This document shows positions 1-9,216 of a DNA stretch of 46,870 nucleotides, one piece after another. The notes beneath the pieces were generated by a model that had not been told where the DNA came from, ran no database searches, and worked only from the letters and a program-made list of their open reading frames with translations. How positions within the stretch are numbered: the stretch's first letter is position 1; every line of letters starts with the position of its first letter. Position numbers and translations under genes: made by a program. This DNA comes from Spirochaetota bacterium (GTDB lineage: Bacteria > Spirochaetota > UBA4802 > JAFGDQ01). The DNA lies in the NCBI GenBank assembly GCA_034190085.1, contig JAXHTS010000038.1, positions 1-46,870 of the forward strand, in the 5' to 3' direction.

Positions 1-1
1 G

Positions 2-61
2 CTAAGAGTAGTTGTTTCTGGTTCTGAAATACCTACACTCGAAGAGTATGTTGTCAGATAA
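2..61 (+). CDS. 3' end of an unidentified gene (partial)
   Basis: An open frame runs in from the left edge and stops with TAA at 59-61, giving 19 codons that end in EIPTLEEYVVR. A strong intrinsic terminator follows 30 bases later, which supports this being the true end of a gene. The fragment is too short to assign a family. Confidence 0.5.
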   Translation, partial: LRVVVSGSEIPTLEEYVVR

Positions 62-90
62 TCGATCGATCATATAAAACCACCATCGTT

Positions 91-120
91 AAACCGCAGC
101 TGGATTTTCCAGCTGCGGTT
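91..120 (+). terminator. Rho-independent terminator of the upstream gene
   Basis: A perfect 12-bp stem (AACCGCAGCTGG at 92-103 pairing with 109-120), extendable by an A-T pair, has a 5-base ATTTT loop and is followed by TCTTTACT. It sits just after the partial gene and closes that transcription unit before the kinase operon. Confidence 0.85.
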
Positions 121-288
121 TCTTTACTAGTGAAATTTAGTGCATACTTCTCAATAATGGGCGAGGGAAATGCCGTAATCCCAGAAACTGGAGGCAATTA
201 CCTGCTACCAATTTAAGAGATACAATAATTACATTAAATTTATAAGACAAACTTGACATCTTGAATTAAATATTAACAAATTTATCCT

Positions 289-2913
289 ATGGAAAAGAAA
301 AATACTAATCTATCTGACAAAATAGGTACATCAAATAAGCTCAACAATATGAGAAGGCTCGTTGAGATTACTAATATAATAAACTCTACCCTCGATATTA
401 ACAATCTCCTTATTACAATAATGGAGATGATCAAAGAGATTATGGAGACTGATACGAGCACCCTCTTTTTATATGAAGAAGAAACCGGCGATCTTGTCTT
501 CAAGGTTGTGCTTGCTAAGGCAGGACGGGAATTACAAGAGAAGAGCAGGGTGAAGATCGGGCAAGGGATTGCAGGTTGGGTAGCTAAGAATAAAAAGATT
601 ATCTATATTAACGATGTCTATAATGACGAAAGATTTGACCCCTCCTATGATAAACAGACTGGCTACATCTCAAAATCAATTCTATGCGCGCCACTCTTAT
701 ACAAGGATAAATTGTTGGGTGTAATCCAGGCTATAAATCCTATAAAAAAAGAATACTTTGATGATCAGGATGATATTGAACTATTTGAGGCTTTTGCAAA
801 TCAGGCTGCTATTGCCCTTGAGAATGCTTCGCTATATGCGAATCTGGAAAAAAAGGTAGCCGAGAGAACATCAGAACTGGCTGAGGCTAATAAAAAGCTG
901 AAGGATCTTGATATCGCAAAGACAAATTTTTTTGCTAATATTTCTCATGAACTAAGAACACCGCTTACCCTTATTCTATCACCCATAGAAGCGATCATAC
1001 AGGGTGATTATGGGAATAATCTAAAAAATGACGATGATATCCTTAACTCAGTATATGAAAATGGGATCAGGTTACTCAAACTTATCAATAATCTGCTTGA
1101 TTTCTCAAAGATCGAAGCTGGCAAGATGTCACTGAAGAGAAGGAAGTCAGATATTTCAAAACTTATTAGGCACTATAGCTCAAGCGTTATCTCAACAGCA
1201 GAGAATATAGGTCTTACAATAAAATTTGTAGATAATACTGATGGTGTAATTACATGGGTAGATCAAAATCTATTTGAGAAAGCTGTTTTTAATCTAATCT
1301 CAAACGCCTTAAAATTCACACCAGCCGGCGGCCTCATAGATGTGCAATTAGATGGAAATAAAGATAAGTTTAACATCTCTATAAAAGATACTGGGATTGG
1401 GATACCGAGGGATAAACTCAATACAATCTTCGAACGATTCAGTCAGGTTGATTCCTCTCTCTCTCGTCAATATAGCGGCACTGGAATAGGTCTATCATTT
1501 GCAAAGGAGATCATAGAACTACACAAAGGCACAATTGAAGTGGAGAGTGAACTCGGTAAGGGCTCAGTCTTTACCATTTCCATGCCTATATTGAATTCCC
1601 CAGACATAGACCATAATGATTCCTCTGATGGGAATGGCTCATTTATTTCCAACAATAACCACAATATAATTGGTGAGATAAATCCCTATCTGTGGGAGGA
1701 CAGGGGTGATGTGATGGGATCACCCTCTCTTATAAAAGATGACAAAGCATATCAACCGAAAAAAAAGAGAACAATTTTAATTGTTGATGACAGCCTAGAT
1801 ATGCTGAAATTTTTGCATACTCTACTTAACCGTGAATATAACGTTTTCAGCGCCATAAACGGAAAGGAAGCATTACAAAAGCTCTCCAAGGGAGATCTTA
1901 AACCTGATCTGGTTATAGCGGATATTATGATGCCTGAGATGGATGGTTATGAATTAACAGAGGCTATAAGATCCATATCCAGATTAGAGGGTCTGCCAAT
2001 AATTCTCCTTACAGCCAAGGCTGATATACCAATGAAAGTTAAGGGTATTAAGAAGGGCGCCAATGATTATATTGTTAAACCCTTTAATCCTAAGGAGCTT
2101 TTAGCCAGGGTCGATTCTCAGATAGAACTGAAAATTCTAAGAGACAGATTGATAGAGGCCAATAGGATACTAAAGCAAACATTAGAGGATTCATCAATTC
2201 TGGTTTCAAATTTCGGACATAAAATATTTCATGAATTATGGCCATTTGCAAAGATGATAATGGTGGGCAGTAGATTGATAGAAGAGATTGAGGTAAACAA
2301 TGTATTGATGGATAAAGATGATTTAGACTTTGCAAGGGAAACCATTGCAAAATGTGAGGGGAGCCTTGAGAGATTTGAGATAATGAAGGAAGAGATCAAA
2401 AGGAACTTTGGGAAACGGAGCGATAAAATCTATAATAAGATCAAATATATTCTTGAAGATATATTGAATGATTTTAAAGAAATATTCATTGATAATAATA
2501 TTACACTGGAGACCAACCTTGATCTCGACAGCACAAGGGAGATAAAAATAAATTCTGAGCAGATTCAAATAGCCTTGGAAAATTTATTAAATAATGCTGT
2601 CCATGCCCTTAACACTATAGGGGAAAATAAAAATGATAAGAAGATAATTATTAATGCATCATTTTCTGGGGAGGATTTATTATTAACCATTGAAGATAAC
2701 GGCCCTGGAATACCAGAAGAAGCAAGAAAGAAAATTTATGATATGTTCTATAGCCATAAGGATAATGGGAGCGATAAAGGAGTTGGTCTTGGGTTATTTA
2801 TAACACGATGGATAATTGAGGATTGCCATAAGGGAACAATTGAGGTAGATAGTAAAGTAGGTAAATTTACAAAATTTGCTATAACCTTACCTACAGATGG
2901 GGATTTTGTATGA
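289..2913 (+). CDS. Multi-domain hybrid histidine kinase (GAF-HisKA-HATPase-REC-second kinase module)
   Basis: Cytosolic sensor kinase of 874 aa with no membrane segment. Domains in order: GAF sensor (about 24-180), short coiled coil, HisKA with H-box ISHELRTPL (His220), HATPase (about 315-430; N-box NLISNALKF, G-boxes DTGIGI and GTGIGLS), and a receiver (about 493-615, Asp545 in ADIMMPEMDG, Lys in VKPF). A second dimerisation/H-box-like segment follows (FHELWPF, His648), then a second HATPase (NLLNNAVHAL, EDNGPGI, GVGLGL). Two complete kinase cores around one receiver is unusual and suggests an internal phosphorelay. The stop codon overlaps the ATG of the sigma-54 activator downstream, so the pair is translationally coupled and this is the likely cognate sensor. 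The ATG has no clear Shine-Dalgarno; Met21 at 349 is a possible alternative start. Ligand of the GAF domain unknown. Confidence 0.9.
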   Translation: MEKKNTNLSDKIGTSNKLNNMRRLVEITNIINSTLDINNLLITIMEMIKEIMETDTSTLFLYEEETGDLVFKVVLAKAGRELQEKSRVKIGQGIAGWVAKNKKIIYINDVYNDERFDPSYDKQTGYISKSILCAPLLYKDKLLGVIQAINPIKKEYFDDQDDIELFEAFANQAAIALENASLYANLEKKVAERTSELAEANKKLKDLDIAKTNFFANISHELRTPLTLILSPIEAIIQGDYGNNLKNDDDILNSVYENGIRLLKLINNLLDFSKIEAGKMSLKRRKSDISKLIRHYSSSVISTAENIGLTIKFVDNTDGVITWVDQNLFEKAVFNLISNALKFTPAGGLIDVQLDGNKDKFNISIKDTGIGIPRDKLNTIFERFSQVDSSLSRQYSGTGIGLSFAKEIIELHKGTIEVESELGKGSVFTISMPILNSPDIDHNDSSDGNGSFISNNNHNIIGEINPYLWEDRGDVMGSPSLIKDDKAYQPKKKRTILIVDDSLDMLKFLHTLLNREYNVFSAINGKEALQKLSKGDLKPDLVIADIMMPEMDGYELTEAIRSISRLEGLPIILLTAKADIPMKVKGIKKGANDYIVKPFNPKELLARVDSQIELKILRDRLIEANRILKQTLEDSSILVSNFGHKIFHELWPFAKMIMVGSRLIEEIEVNNVLMDKDDLDFARETIAKCEGSLERFEIMKEEIKRNFGKRSDKIYNKIKYILEDILNDFKEIFIDNNITLETNLDLDSTREIKINSEQIQIALENLLNNAVHALNTIGENKNDKKIIINASFSGEDLLLTIEDNGPGIPEEARKKIYDMFYSHKDNGSDKGVGLGLFITRWIIEDCHKGTIEVDSKVGKFTKFAITLPTDGDFV

Positions 2914-4745
2914 ATATATTGATATTTGATGATAGAAATGAATTTGCCTGTATGCTATCTGATTACATTAGAGAAAAACATGAAGTAATTATTGCTGATT
3001 CTTTAGTATTGACAAAGGAAAATATATTACGAAATGGCATTGATATAATAATAGCTTCCATAAGGGATAGTAATAATAACAATACGGGTATTGAATTACT
3101 TAAGATCATTAAGGCCTCTGCAATTGAAATTCCAGTAATTATGACCGGGACAAAAGAGGATATCACTCAAGCAGTTGATTGTTTTAGACTCGGCGCGCTG
3201 GATTGTGTTGATAAAACAGAAATTGATGATACCAAAATAAATAGCTTAATAGAGAAGGCAATAGATGCGAGGAGCAAAGAGGGTGAAAGAGATCAAAGCT
3301 CAAGGGTTGATTTTAACATCTTATTTATTGATGATAACATTGAATTTACTGATGCAATAAAGTTCCATTTTGGAAAGAGATACAGGATAGACGTATCGAA
3401 TGATTTTAATTTAGCAAGGGATATAATTGATAGCAATAAATATGATTGCATCTTTTTAGATATTCGAGATGAGATGAATAACGATGAACTTGCTGGTATT
3501 AAACTTCTAAAAGAATTGATGTCCAATGATGAAGATGTTCCTGTAATAATGCTCACCGGATGGGGGGAGATGTCAACAGCAATAGAATGTCTTAAACTCG
3601 GCGCTTATAACTTTTTGGAAAAATCCATAAAGATTTTTGATACCCTAGAGATGATTGCCAATGTGATTGAAGAGCTAATTCAAAAGAATATAAAGGATAA
3701 CAATATTCATAAAAAGTCATTTAGATACAGGGTTATTGATATCATTGGAGAATGCAGGTCCATAAGGGATATTCGAGAAGAGATAATTGAGGTTGCGGAT
3801 GAGGAAGTGCCTGTTCTAATATATGGAAAAACAGGAACAGGTAAAGAGGTTGTATCATCAGCAATCCATGTGGCAAGTTCACGCAGGGATTCCCCCTTTG
3901 TTGAGGTTGATTGTGGTTCCATACCGGAATCTATTTTTGAGAGTGAACTCTTTGGATATGTTAAGGGGGCATTTACAGGAGCAGTAGATCAGCGAAAAGG
4001 AAAGATTGAATTAGCAGACAAGGGCACACTATTTTTAGATGAAGTTGAGAACATCTCTCTGGAGCAGCAGGCGAAGCTGTTAAAGGTTCTGGAGGAAAAA
4101 AAGATATATCCTCTGGGAAGCAATAAAGAGAGAGAGGTGGACTTCAGATTGATATGCGCTACTAATGTTGATCTCTTTAAATTGGCTGAAGAGGGGAAAT
4201 TTCGTCAGGATCTATTGTATCGAATAAATGTATTTCAGATAGAATTGCCGCCATTAAGGGAGCGCGGTGAAATGGATATTGATCTTTTAATTAGACATTT
4301 TGTATCCTTAAAACAAAACAGCTTAATAGAAATAGAAAAATACGCCCTCCAGCTTTTAAAAAAATATGATTGGCCTGGAAATATTAGGGAGCTTAGAAAC
4401 ATCTTAACGAAACTTGAGATAATAGCAAGGAGGAACAATAATAATGTAATATCCGTTGACATTGTGAAAAGCGGTTTCATGAAATATAAAAAGGATAGGA
4501 TTAATGTTGATCATCTGCTAAAGGATTTAGTTGATTATTATAATGGAAATGTGCCGAACATGCTACGAGAATATGAGGATATGGCAGTTCTGGAAAGCTA
4601 TAAAAATTTTAATAAAAACATCTCAAAAATAGCCCAAAAGATATATAAGGAAACACCTGAAGATAATAAAAATTATCGAGGAAGGGTACGAAAGGTTTTG
4701 GAAAGGAATATGCATCTGTTGAATGATCCCTTATCGTTGGAGTGA
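2910..4745 (+). CDS. Sigma-54-dependent response regulator with two receiver domains
   Basis: NtrC-family transcription activator of 611 aa. The first receiver (about 1-120) has Ser50 where the phosphoacceptor Asp should be (IIIASIRDS), so it looks like a pseudo-receiver. The second (about 132-255) is canonical, with Asp184 in FLDIRDE and Lys in EKS. An AAA+ domain follows (about 280-500) with Walker A GKTGTGKE (306-313), the sigma-54-contacting GAFTGA loop (353-358), Walker B GTLFLDEV and an LRERGE segment. The C-terminus carries a Fis-like helix-turn-helix candidate (NISKIAQKIY). Its ATG overlaps the kinase stop as ATGA, so it is translated with that kinase. Its target promoter is not evident here; I found no convincing -24/-12 site between 4746 and 4955. 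Confidence 0.9.
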   Translation: MNILIFDDRNEFACMLSDYIREKHEVIIADSLVLTKENILRNGIDIIIASIRDSNNNNTGIELLKIIKASAIEIPVIMTGTKEDITQAVDCFRLGALDCVDKTEIDDTKINSLIEKAIDARSKEGERDQSSRVDFNILFIDDNIEFTDAIKFHFGKRYRIDVSNDFNLARDIIDSNKYDCIFLDIRDEMNNDELAGIKLLKELMSNDEDVPVIMLTGWGEMSTAIECLKLGAYNFLEKSIKIFDTLEMIANVIEELIQKNIKDNNIHKKSFRYRVIDIIGECRSIRDIREEIIEVADEEVPVLIYGKTGTGKEVVSSAIHVASSRRDSPFVEVDCGSIPESIFESELFGYVKGAFTGAVDQRKGKIELADKGTLFLDEVENISLEQQAKLLKVLEEKKIYPLGSNKEREVDFRLICATNVDLFKLAEEGKFRQDLLYRINVFQIELPPLRERGEMDIDLLIRHFVSLKQNSLIEIEKYALQLLKKYDWPGNIRELRNILTKLEIIARRNNNNVISVDIVKSGFMKYKKDRINVDHLLKDLVDYYNGNVPNMLREYEDMAVLESYKNFNKNISKIAQKIYKETPEDNKNYRGRVRKVLERNMHLLNDPLSLE

Positions 4746-4955
4746 TATCTTTTTTACTATGATATTTCATCTAACACCCTCCCAAACTATTTTAATCAAC
4801 ATATCCACCCATTCATGATCACTTTACGTTTATATTGAAGCAATCATAAGGAATGAATTGATCCAATAGCGACCGGCCATAAATCAACCTATCATAAATT
4901 GTAAGTTTGCTCCTTTATTTTATTATACAGGATTCCCCGAATCTCACCGATATTT

Positions 4956-6296
4956 GTGATAACAAATGTATATTCATGGTTATGCAAAACATCTATATTT
5001 TTTATGATATCGAAAATATTTAATAGAATTATAAACCTAATTGAGTATAGAACAATACGTCAGTTCATACATATCATAAGAGGAAATTTTGTATTTAAAC
5101 TTATTTATATAGGTTTTATTATTCTTCTAACCTTTTCTGTGGCCATATATTATATAGAAAAGGAATATATTACATATATAGTCGAAGATGGGCAAAGAAT
5201 AGAGGATGATGATAAATCTAGTAATATACGAACAATTCCTGATTCAATCTGGTGGGCTCTGGTTACATCCACTACTGTTGGATATGGAGACTACTTTCCA
5301 AAGTCCACTATTGGCAGGATTGTTGGCATACTCTTGATGTTTTTTGGCGTTGCCCTAGTCGGGGTTATAACAGGTAACATAGCATCCGTACTAGTCGAAA
5401 AACAGACAAAGGAAGGTAAAGGATTGAATGAATTAAAGCTAAAAAATCATTTTATCATCTGTGGTTGGAAGAGGGACATGGGTTCCTTTCTCAAGGATAT
5501 AATGGAGAAGAATAAATCCTACTTAGCAACTGATATTGTCTTAATAAATACTGCTGAACCAGAACTCATTGAAAATCTTAAAATGGATAGAGAACTAAAA
5601 TACATAAATTTCATATATGGTGATTATATTGATGAAAGGATTCTAGAACGAGCTAATTTGAAGAAAGCAAGGAGTGTGCTTGTTCTAGCAGACAGACTGA
5701 TTCAGGGATCGATTCAGGAGGTAGACTCAAGGACTGTTATGGCCATAATTACTATTAAATCTATATCTAAATCAATATATACATGCGCTGAGTTGATAGA
5801 TTCCAAGTTTGAAAGATATCTACGCTTCTCAAACTGTGACGAGGTTATTCTTTCGAGTGATTATAATAAATCTCTTATAGCCAATGCCTCAGCCGGTAGC
5901 GGCATCTCTCATGTAATCAGCGAACTTCTTAATGTAAATGCAGAGGTTACAATTAACACAATAGATATTCCTAAGGACTTCATAGGTAAATCATTCAGCG
6001 ATCTCTTCAATTATTATATTGGGAAGGATAGATCAATACTAATTGGAATTCTTGAAAATACAGGTAATTTCTTCATGAGAAAGAGGGAAGCGCTACAGGA
6101 AGCCCAGAAAACACCCGATATTTCAAAACTCGTTGATAATCTGAAAATGGTAAAGTCTCTCTTGCCAAATTTGCCTGTGATAAATCCTCAGGCTGATTAT
6201 CTAATTAAAAAATACTCTAAGGCTATTATTATTGATGGTAGAGATAAAAGCTATAAGAAATATAGTTCGGATGTAACTCAAGATGTCACAACCTAA
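4956..6296 (+). CDS. Two-TM potassium channel with RCK (TrkA-N) domain
   Basis: K+ channel subunit of 446 aa. A first TM helix (about 33-57), a pore helix with selectivity filter TTVGYGD (106-112, numbered from the GTG), and a second TM helix (about 121-145) are followed by a cytoplasmic RCK/TrkA-N Rossmann domain starting near LKNHFIICGWKRDMG. The rest is a longer C-terminal regulatory region. By family knowledge it should form a tetramer gated by a ligand or ion bound to the RCK domains. GTG at 4956 gives the longest frame; ATG at 5004 (MISKIFN) is an equally plausible start. The last 14 bases overlap a cyclic-nucleotide-binding gene in another frame, so the two proteins probably act together. 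No voltage-sensor helices are seen. Confidence 0.9.
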   Translation: MITNVYSWLCKTSIFFMISKIFNRIINLIEYRTIRQFIHIIRGNFVFKLIYIGFIILLTFSVAIYYIEKEYITYIVEDGQRIEDDDKSSNIRTIPDSIWWALVTSTTVGYGDYFPKSTIGRIVGILLMFFGVALVGVITGNIASVLVEKQTKEGKGLNELKLKNHFIICGWKRDMGSFLKDIMEKNKSYLATDIVLINTAEPELIENLKMDRELKYINFIYGDYIDERILERANLKKARSVLVLADRLIQGSIQEVDSRTVMAIITIKSISKSIYTCAELIDSKFERYLRFSNCDEVILSSDYNKSLIANASAGSGISHVISELLNVNAEVTINTIDIPKDFIGKSFSDLFNYYIGKDRSILIGILENTGNFFMRKREALQEAQKTPDISKLVDNLKMVKSLLPNLPVINPQADYLIKKYSKAIIIDGRDKSYKKYSSDVTQDVTT

Positions 6297-6804
6297 AGGA
6301 ATTATAGAAAACAGCATAATAAATAAACTTAAAGAAGTATCCTTTTTCAGGATATACTCTGAAGATGATGAAGTAATAAATATGATCGCCAAATTGTGCA
6401 CTAGGAGAAGGTTTAAAAAGGGCACCATTATTATAAAAGAGTCTGACTATGGCGATGAATTATTTATTATTTATAGAGGAGAGATCGACATTGTTAAGAG
6501 AACCCTTCAGAATGAAGAATACACAGTAACAACTCTGAATTCAGAGATGGAAGGGATATGTGTTGGAGAACTTGCCCTTATAGATAATGACAAAAGGTCT
6601 GCCACAGTCACTGCTAATACTGATTGTGAATGTCTTGTAATAAATAGGGATGCTTTTATCAAATTTGGCAATGAGCATCCTGAGATTGGGCTCAATATCA
6701 CAAGAGCAATTGCCGGTCAACTAAGTTCTAAACTGAGAAAGACCAATGCTGATGTAATAACCCTATTCTCAGCGCTTGTGGAGGAGATAGCAGGTTATGA
6801 ATAG
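6283..6804 (+). CDS. Stand-alone cyclic-nucleotide-binding domain protein
   Basis: Protein of 173 aa consisting essentially of one cNMP-binding beta-roll. The phosphate-binding cassette is recognisable as VGELALIDNDKRSATVTA, with the conserved Gly-Glu and Arg. No helix-turn-helix follows, so it is not a CRP-type transcription factor. The start lies inside the end of the K+ channel gene (14-base overlap, different frame), which implies coupled translation. I infer that it is a detached regulatory subunit of the channel, since many eukaryotic and bacterial channels carry this domain fused at the C-terminus. The domain family is certain; the ligand (cAMP, cGMP or other) is not shown. Confidence 0.85.
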   Translation: MSQPKGIIENSIINKLKEVSFFRIYSEDDEVINMIAKLCTRRRFKKGTIIIKESDYGDELFIIYRGEIDIVKRTLQNEEYTVTTLNSEMEGICVGELALIDNDKRSATVTANTDCECLVINRDAFIKFGNEHPEIGLNITRAIAGQLSSKLRKTNADVITLFSALVEEIAGYE

Positions 6805-6861
6805 AGTTAATCACCGACAATTGAAATAATGCCACGAATCATCATATTTCCCTAACATGCA

Positions 6862-7920
6862 TTAGGACATCCAGATACCCCATTCCCCACCCGCGCTTTT
6901 GGGAAAGTCAGGAAGCTTACCCATCTCCACGAGCTTATCCGCTGCATATGAATAGGCAAGGTGAAAGAGCATGCAAAGTATGTCAGGCCAGAAACATTGA
7001 GAGAAGGAACACATACTTACGAGAGATTTGAGTTCATTAATTCTATTAACAATATTGTTAAATATCTTTTCAGATACTTCTCGATTGAGTTGGATTATAT
7101 GCTTCATGTAAATATTAGATGTGCAAAAATTAGGAATTGCAAATCGGGGAGGGTCATCGGGCTTCAATATATTAACATCTATGAGAGATTCTACCACTTC
7201 CCCTGATATCTTTGAATACAGATACTCCCATGTTGCTGCATTGCCACTCGCTTCTATGATATTGAAAACTTCCTCAAGTATTTCCATGGCATTATGCTCA
7301 TTAAGAAGATCTTTAATCCTTTTACGATTAAGGTCGTGCGAACGTATCACATGAAGCATCAATCCACCCAAACTTCTATATGTGGTGAAGCCGAAAATCC
7401 TTCTGGGACCAGTGTCAAAGGCATAACCCCAAAAGAAGAAATTACCAGCAAAACCTCGCGATGGATAACTTCCTATCAATCCCTTTCGCAATAGGGAGAA
7501 TACCCCTGAGTCTAACGTTTGAGCGCATATTTGAATAGTCATTATGTTCTCTACATCCTGCTTTATTGATGATTTATCACCAGCCATTCTCAATGCCAAA
7601 GATTTGTATTCAGATATCCTATACAATATAGCATCACACATAGAGTCTGATATATCCCGAAACCAGGAATTGAGGATACCGATATCATCGTTTGTAATTA
7701 TAGGTCCAATAGGCACAATATTCTGATCATCTAAGCTAACTATATTCGACTGCTGCCATGAATTTATTAGACCGCGAAGTCGATCGTCGAACCAACTCAT
7801 AGGAACGCCGAGTGGATAAATTTCTGAATATAATTGTTGGGATGACTCATCTATAAACAGATCTTTCCAGCTTCCAGTACCTGCCATCCTGTAGCTAACC
7901 GCTGACATTGACCAACTCAT
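6862..7920 (-). CDS. Protein of unknown function (353 aa)
   Basis: I do not recognise this protein. It is soluble-looking, Trp/Ser/aromatic-rich at the N-terminus (MSWSMSAVSYRMAG), with a Gly/Phe-rich middle (GFAGNFFFWGYAFDTGPRR) and a helical C-terminal half containing scattered Cys, His and Trp. No signal peptide or clear motif is present. The frame can be extended to an ATG at 7938, but that stretch contains GAGGGGG about 8-9 bases ahead of the ATG at 7920, which makes 7920 the better start. It is convergent with the cNMP-binding gene and divergent from the 8092 operon. Codon use is like its neighbours. Confidence 0.65.
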   Translation of the reverse strand: MSWSMSAVSYRMAGTGSWKDLFIDESSQQLYSEIYPLGVPMSWFDDRLRGLINSWQQSNIVSLDDQNIVPIGPIITNDDIGILNSWFRDISDSMCDAILYRISEYKSLALRMAGDKSSIKQDVENIMTIQICAQTLDSGVFSLLRKGLIGSYPSRGFAGNFFFWGYAFDTGPRRIFGFTTYRSLGGLMLHVIRSHDLNRKRIKDLLNEHNAMEILEEVFNIIEASGNAATWEYLYSKISGEVVESLIDVNILKPDDPPRFAIPNFCTSNIYMKHIIQLNREVSEKIFNNIVNRINELKSLVSMCSFSQCFWPDILCMLFHLAYSYAADKLVEMGKLPDFPKSAGGEWGIWMS

Positions 7921-8003
7921 TATGCCATACCCCCTCATTAAGTTTTAATTAAATTGAAGGACAATTAAGACGATTATTTTAAGTAGAAGAATTTTTATAT
8001 TTC

Positions 8004-8033
8004 TTGACAAGCATTTTTGAACCGATTTGTATT
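8004..8033 (+). promoter_or_regulatory. Candidate sigma-70 type promoter for the 8092-10134 operon
   Basis: A perfect TTGACA (8004-8009) is followed after 18 bases by TGTATT (8028-8033), a 4/6 match to TATAAT. It lies in the divergent intergenic region about 60 bases before the first gene of the plus-strand operon. Confidence 0.4.
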
Positions 8034-8091
8034 TCTCAATAGATTCTAACTATACTCATTCACGATTATACAATACTTTATGGGGTTAATT

Positions 8092-8262
8092 ATGGATAAA
8101 TTATCAGAAACAATCATGAACCGATCGAAGAACGGTAAGATGACCTGCAAAGAGGCCTTTGAAATTGCAGAAAAAATGAATATTAAACCTATAGTTGTTG
8201 GTAAGACTCTTGACGAACTCAAGATCAAGATTACAGGTTGCCAACTTGGGTGCTTTAAATAG
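8092..8262 (+). CDS. Small protein ending in GCQLGCFK (56 aa)
   Basis: Small soluble helical protein beginning MDKLSETIMNRSKNGKMTC and ending KITGCQLGCFK, with three cysteines (one in TCKEAF, two in the tail). The layout, a short helix-turn-helix-like body followed by a CQLG-type tail, recalls small uncharacterised proteins of anaerobes, but I cannot name the family with certainty. The ATG at 8092 has a GGGG just ahead of it (8083-8086); an in-frame ATG at 8080 has none, so 8092 is preferred. It lies 5 bases ahead of the M50 protease gene and is its likely co-transcribed partner. Confidence 0.6.
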   Translation: MDKLSETIMNRSKNGKMTCKEAFEIAEKMNIKPIVVGKTLDELKIKITGCQLGCFK

Positions 8263-8267
8263 TTATT

Positions 8268-9200
8268 ATGATAAAAAAAATTATAGCATTTTTTTCTGCA
8301 TATCTATCATTGCTAAACATGAATCCTGAAGCCCTAGAATCGCGCAGGACTAGGCAGACGTCACATAAGGAGAGCAAAAATTCACCGCTCTCGATTCACA
8401 TCTTGCTCTTTATTATTACTATTGCGACAACTACTATAGCGGGTTCTCAGTCAGCCAACAACATCTGGGACATCATAGTATCAGGTCTGCCCTTCTCTAT
8501 TACCATAATGTTAATCCTTCTTTCCCATGAGATGGGCCATTATTTGGCAGCAAGGCATTTTGGAGTGAAAGCAACACTACCCTACTTCATTCCCTTCCCT
8601 TCTATTATTGGCACAATGGGCGCTGTAATAAAGATAAAATCACCAATTAAGGAAAAGAGGGCATTGCTATATATTGGGGCTCTTGGCCCTATTGTCGGCT
8701 TTATTTTGAGCATAGCCGCAACAGTAATCGGTATATATCTCTCCGATATCAAACCGCTTCCAGCAGTTGGAAACGGCTTAATTCCCATATTCGGTGATTC
8801 TATTCTATTCTCCTTTATTACTAGAATGATCCATGGAGAGATACCCGCTGGATACGACATATACCTCTCCTCCTATGCATGGGCAGGATGGATTGGTTTT
8901 TTGGTTACCAGTCTGAACCTGATGCCAATGGGACAACTGGATGGAAGTCACATCCTTTATGCGCTAATAGGGAGAAAACAACTATTCTTTGGATGGATAA
9001 CATTTTTTGGTCTTATTATTCTCAGCTTCATCTGGCCGGGTTGGATACTTTGGATAATCATATCCCTCTTTTTCCTGATGATTGGTCATCCGCCCATTGA
9101 GGATGATATGAGTTTATCCCTTGGAGAAAAGATTATCGGATGGGGTTGTATTGCAATTTTAATCACTACATTTATACCCGTTCCTGTTAAATTGATATAA
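8268..9200 (+). CDS. Site-2 protease family (M50) intramembrane metalloprotease
   Basis: Polytopic membrane protein of 310 aa. The zinc-binding HEMGH motif (His87, Glu88, His91) lies within a hydrophobic segment. The second conserved motif NLMPMGQLDGSH carries the third zinc ligand (Asp225). Six or so hydrophobic segments are visible, ending in IAILITTFIPVPVKLI. No PDZ domain is inserted, so it is of the simple, compact class rather than an RseP-type protease. By family it cleaves transmembrane substrates inside the bilayer, for example membrane-tethered regulators; the substrate is unknown. It follows the small 8092 protein by 5 bases and precedes the secreted protein gene by 16 bases. Confidence 0.88.
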   Translation: MIKKIIAFFSAYLSLLNMNPEALESRRTRQTSHKESKNSPLSIHILLFIITIATTTIAGSQSANNIWDIIVSGLPFSITIMLILLSHEMGHYLAARHFGVKATLPYFIPFPSIIGTMGAVIKIKSPIKEKRALLYIGALGPIVGFILSIAATVIGIYLSDIKPLPAVGNGLIPIFGDSILFSFITRMIHGEIPAGYDIYLSSYAWAGWIGFLVTSLNLMPMGQLDGSHILYALIGRKQLFFGWITFFGLIILSFIWPGWILWIIISLFFLMIGHPPIEDDMSLSLGEKIIGWGCIAILITTFIPVPVKLI

Positions 9201-9216
9201 CAGGAGAAAAAAGGTA

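Noticed and set aside
253-288. TTGACA at 253-258 as promoter of the kinase gene at 289
   Set aside because: No -10 stands at an acceptable distance and the transcript would start at or inside the coding sequence.
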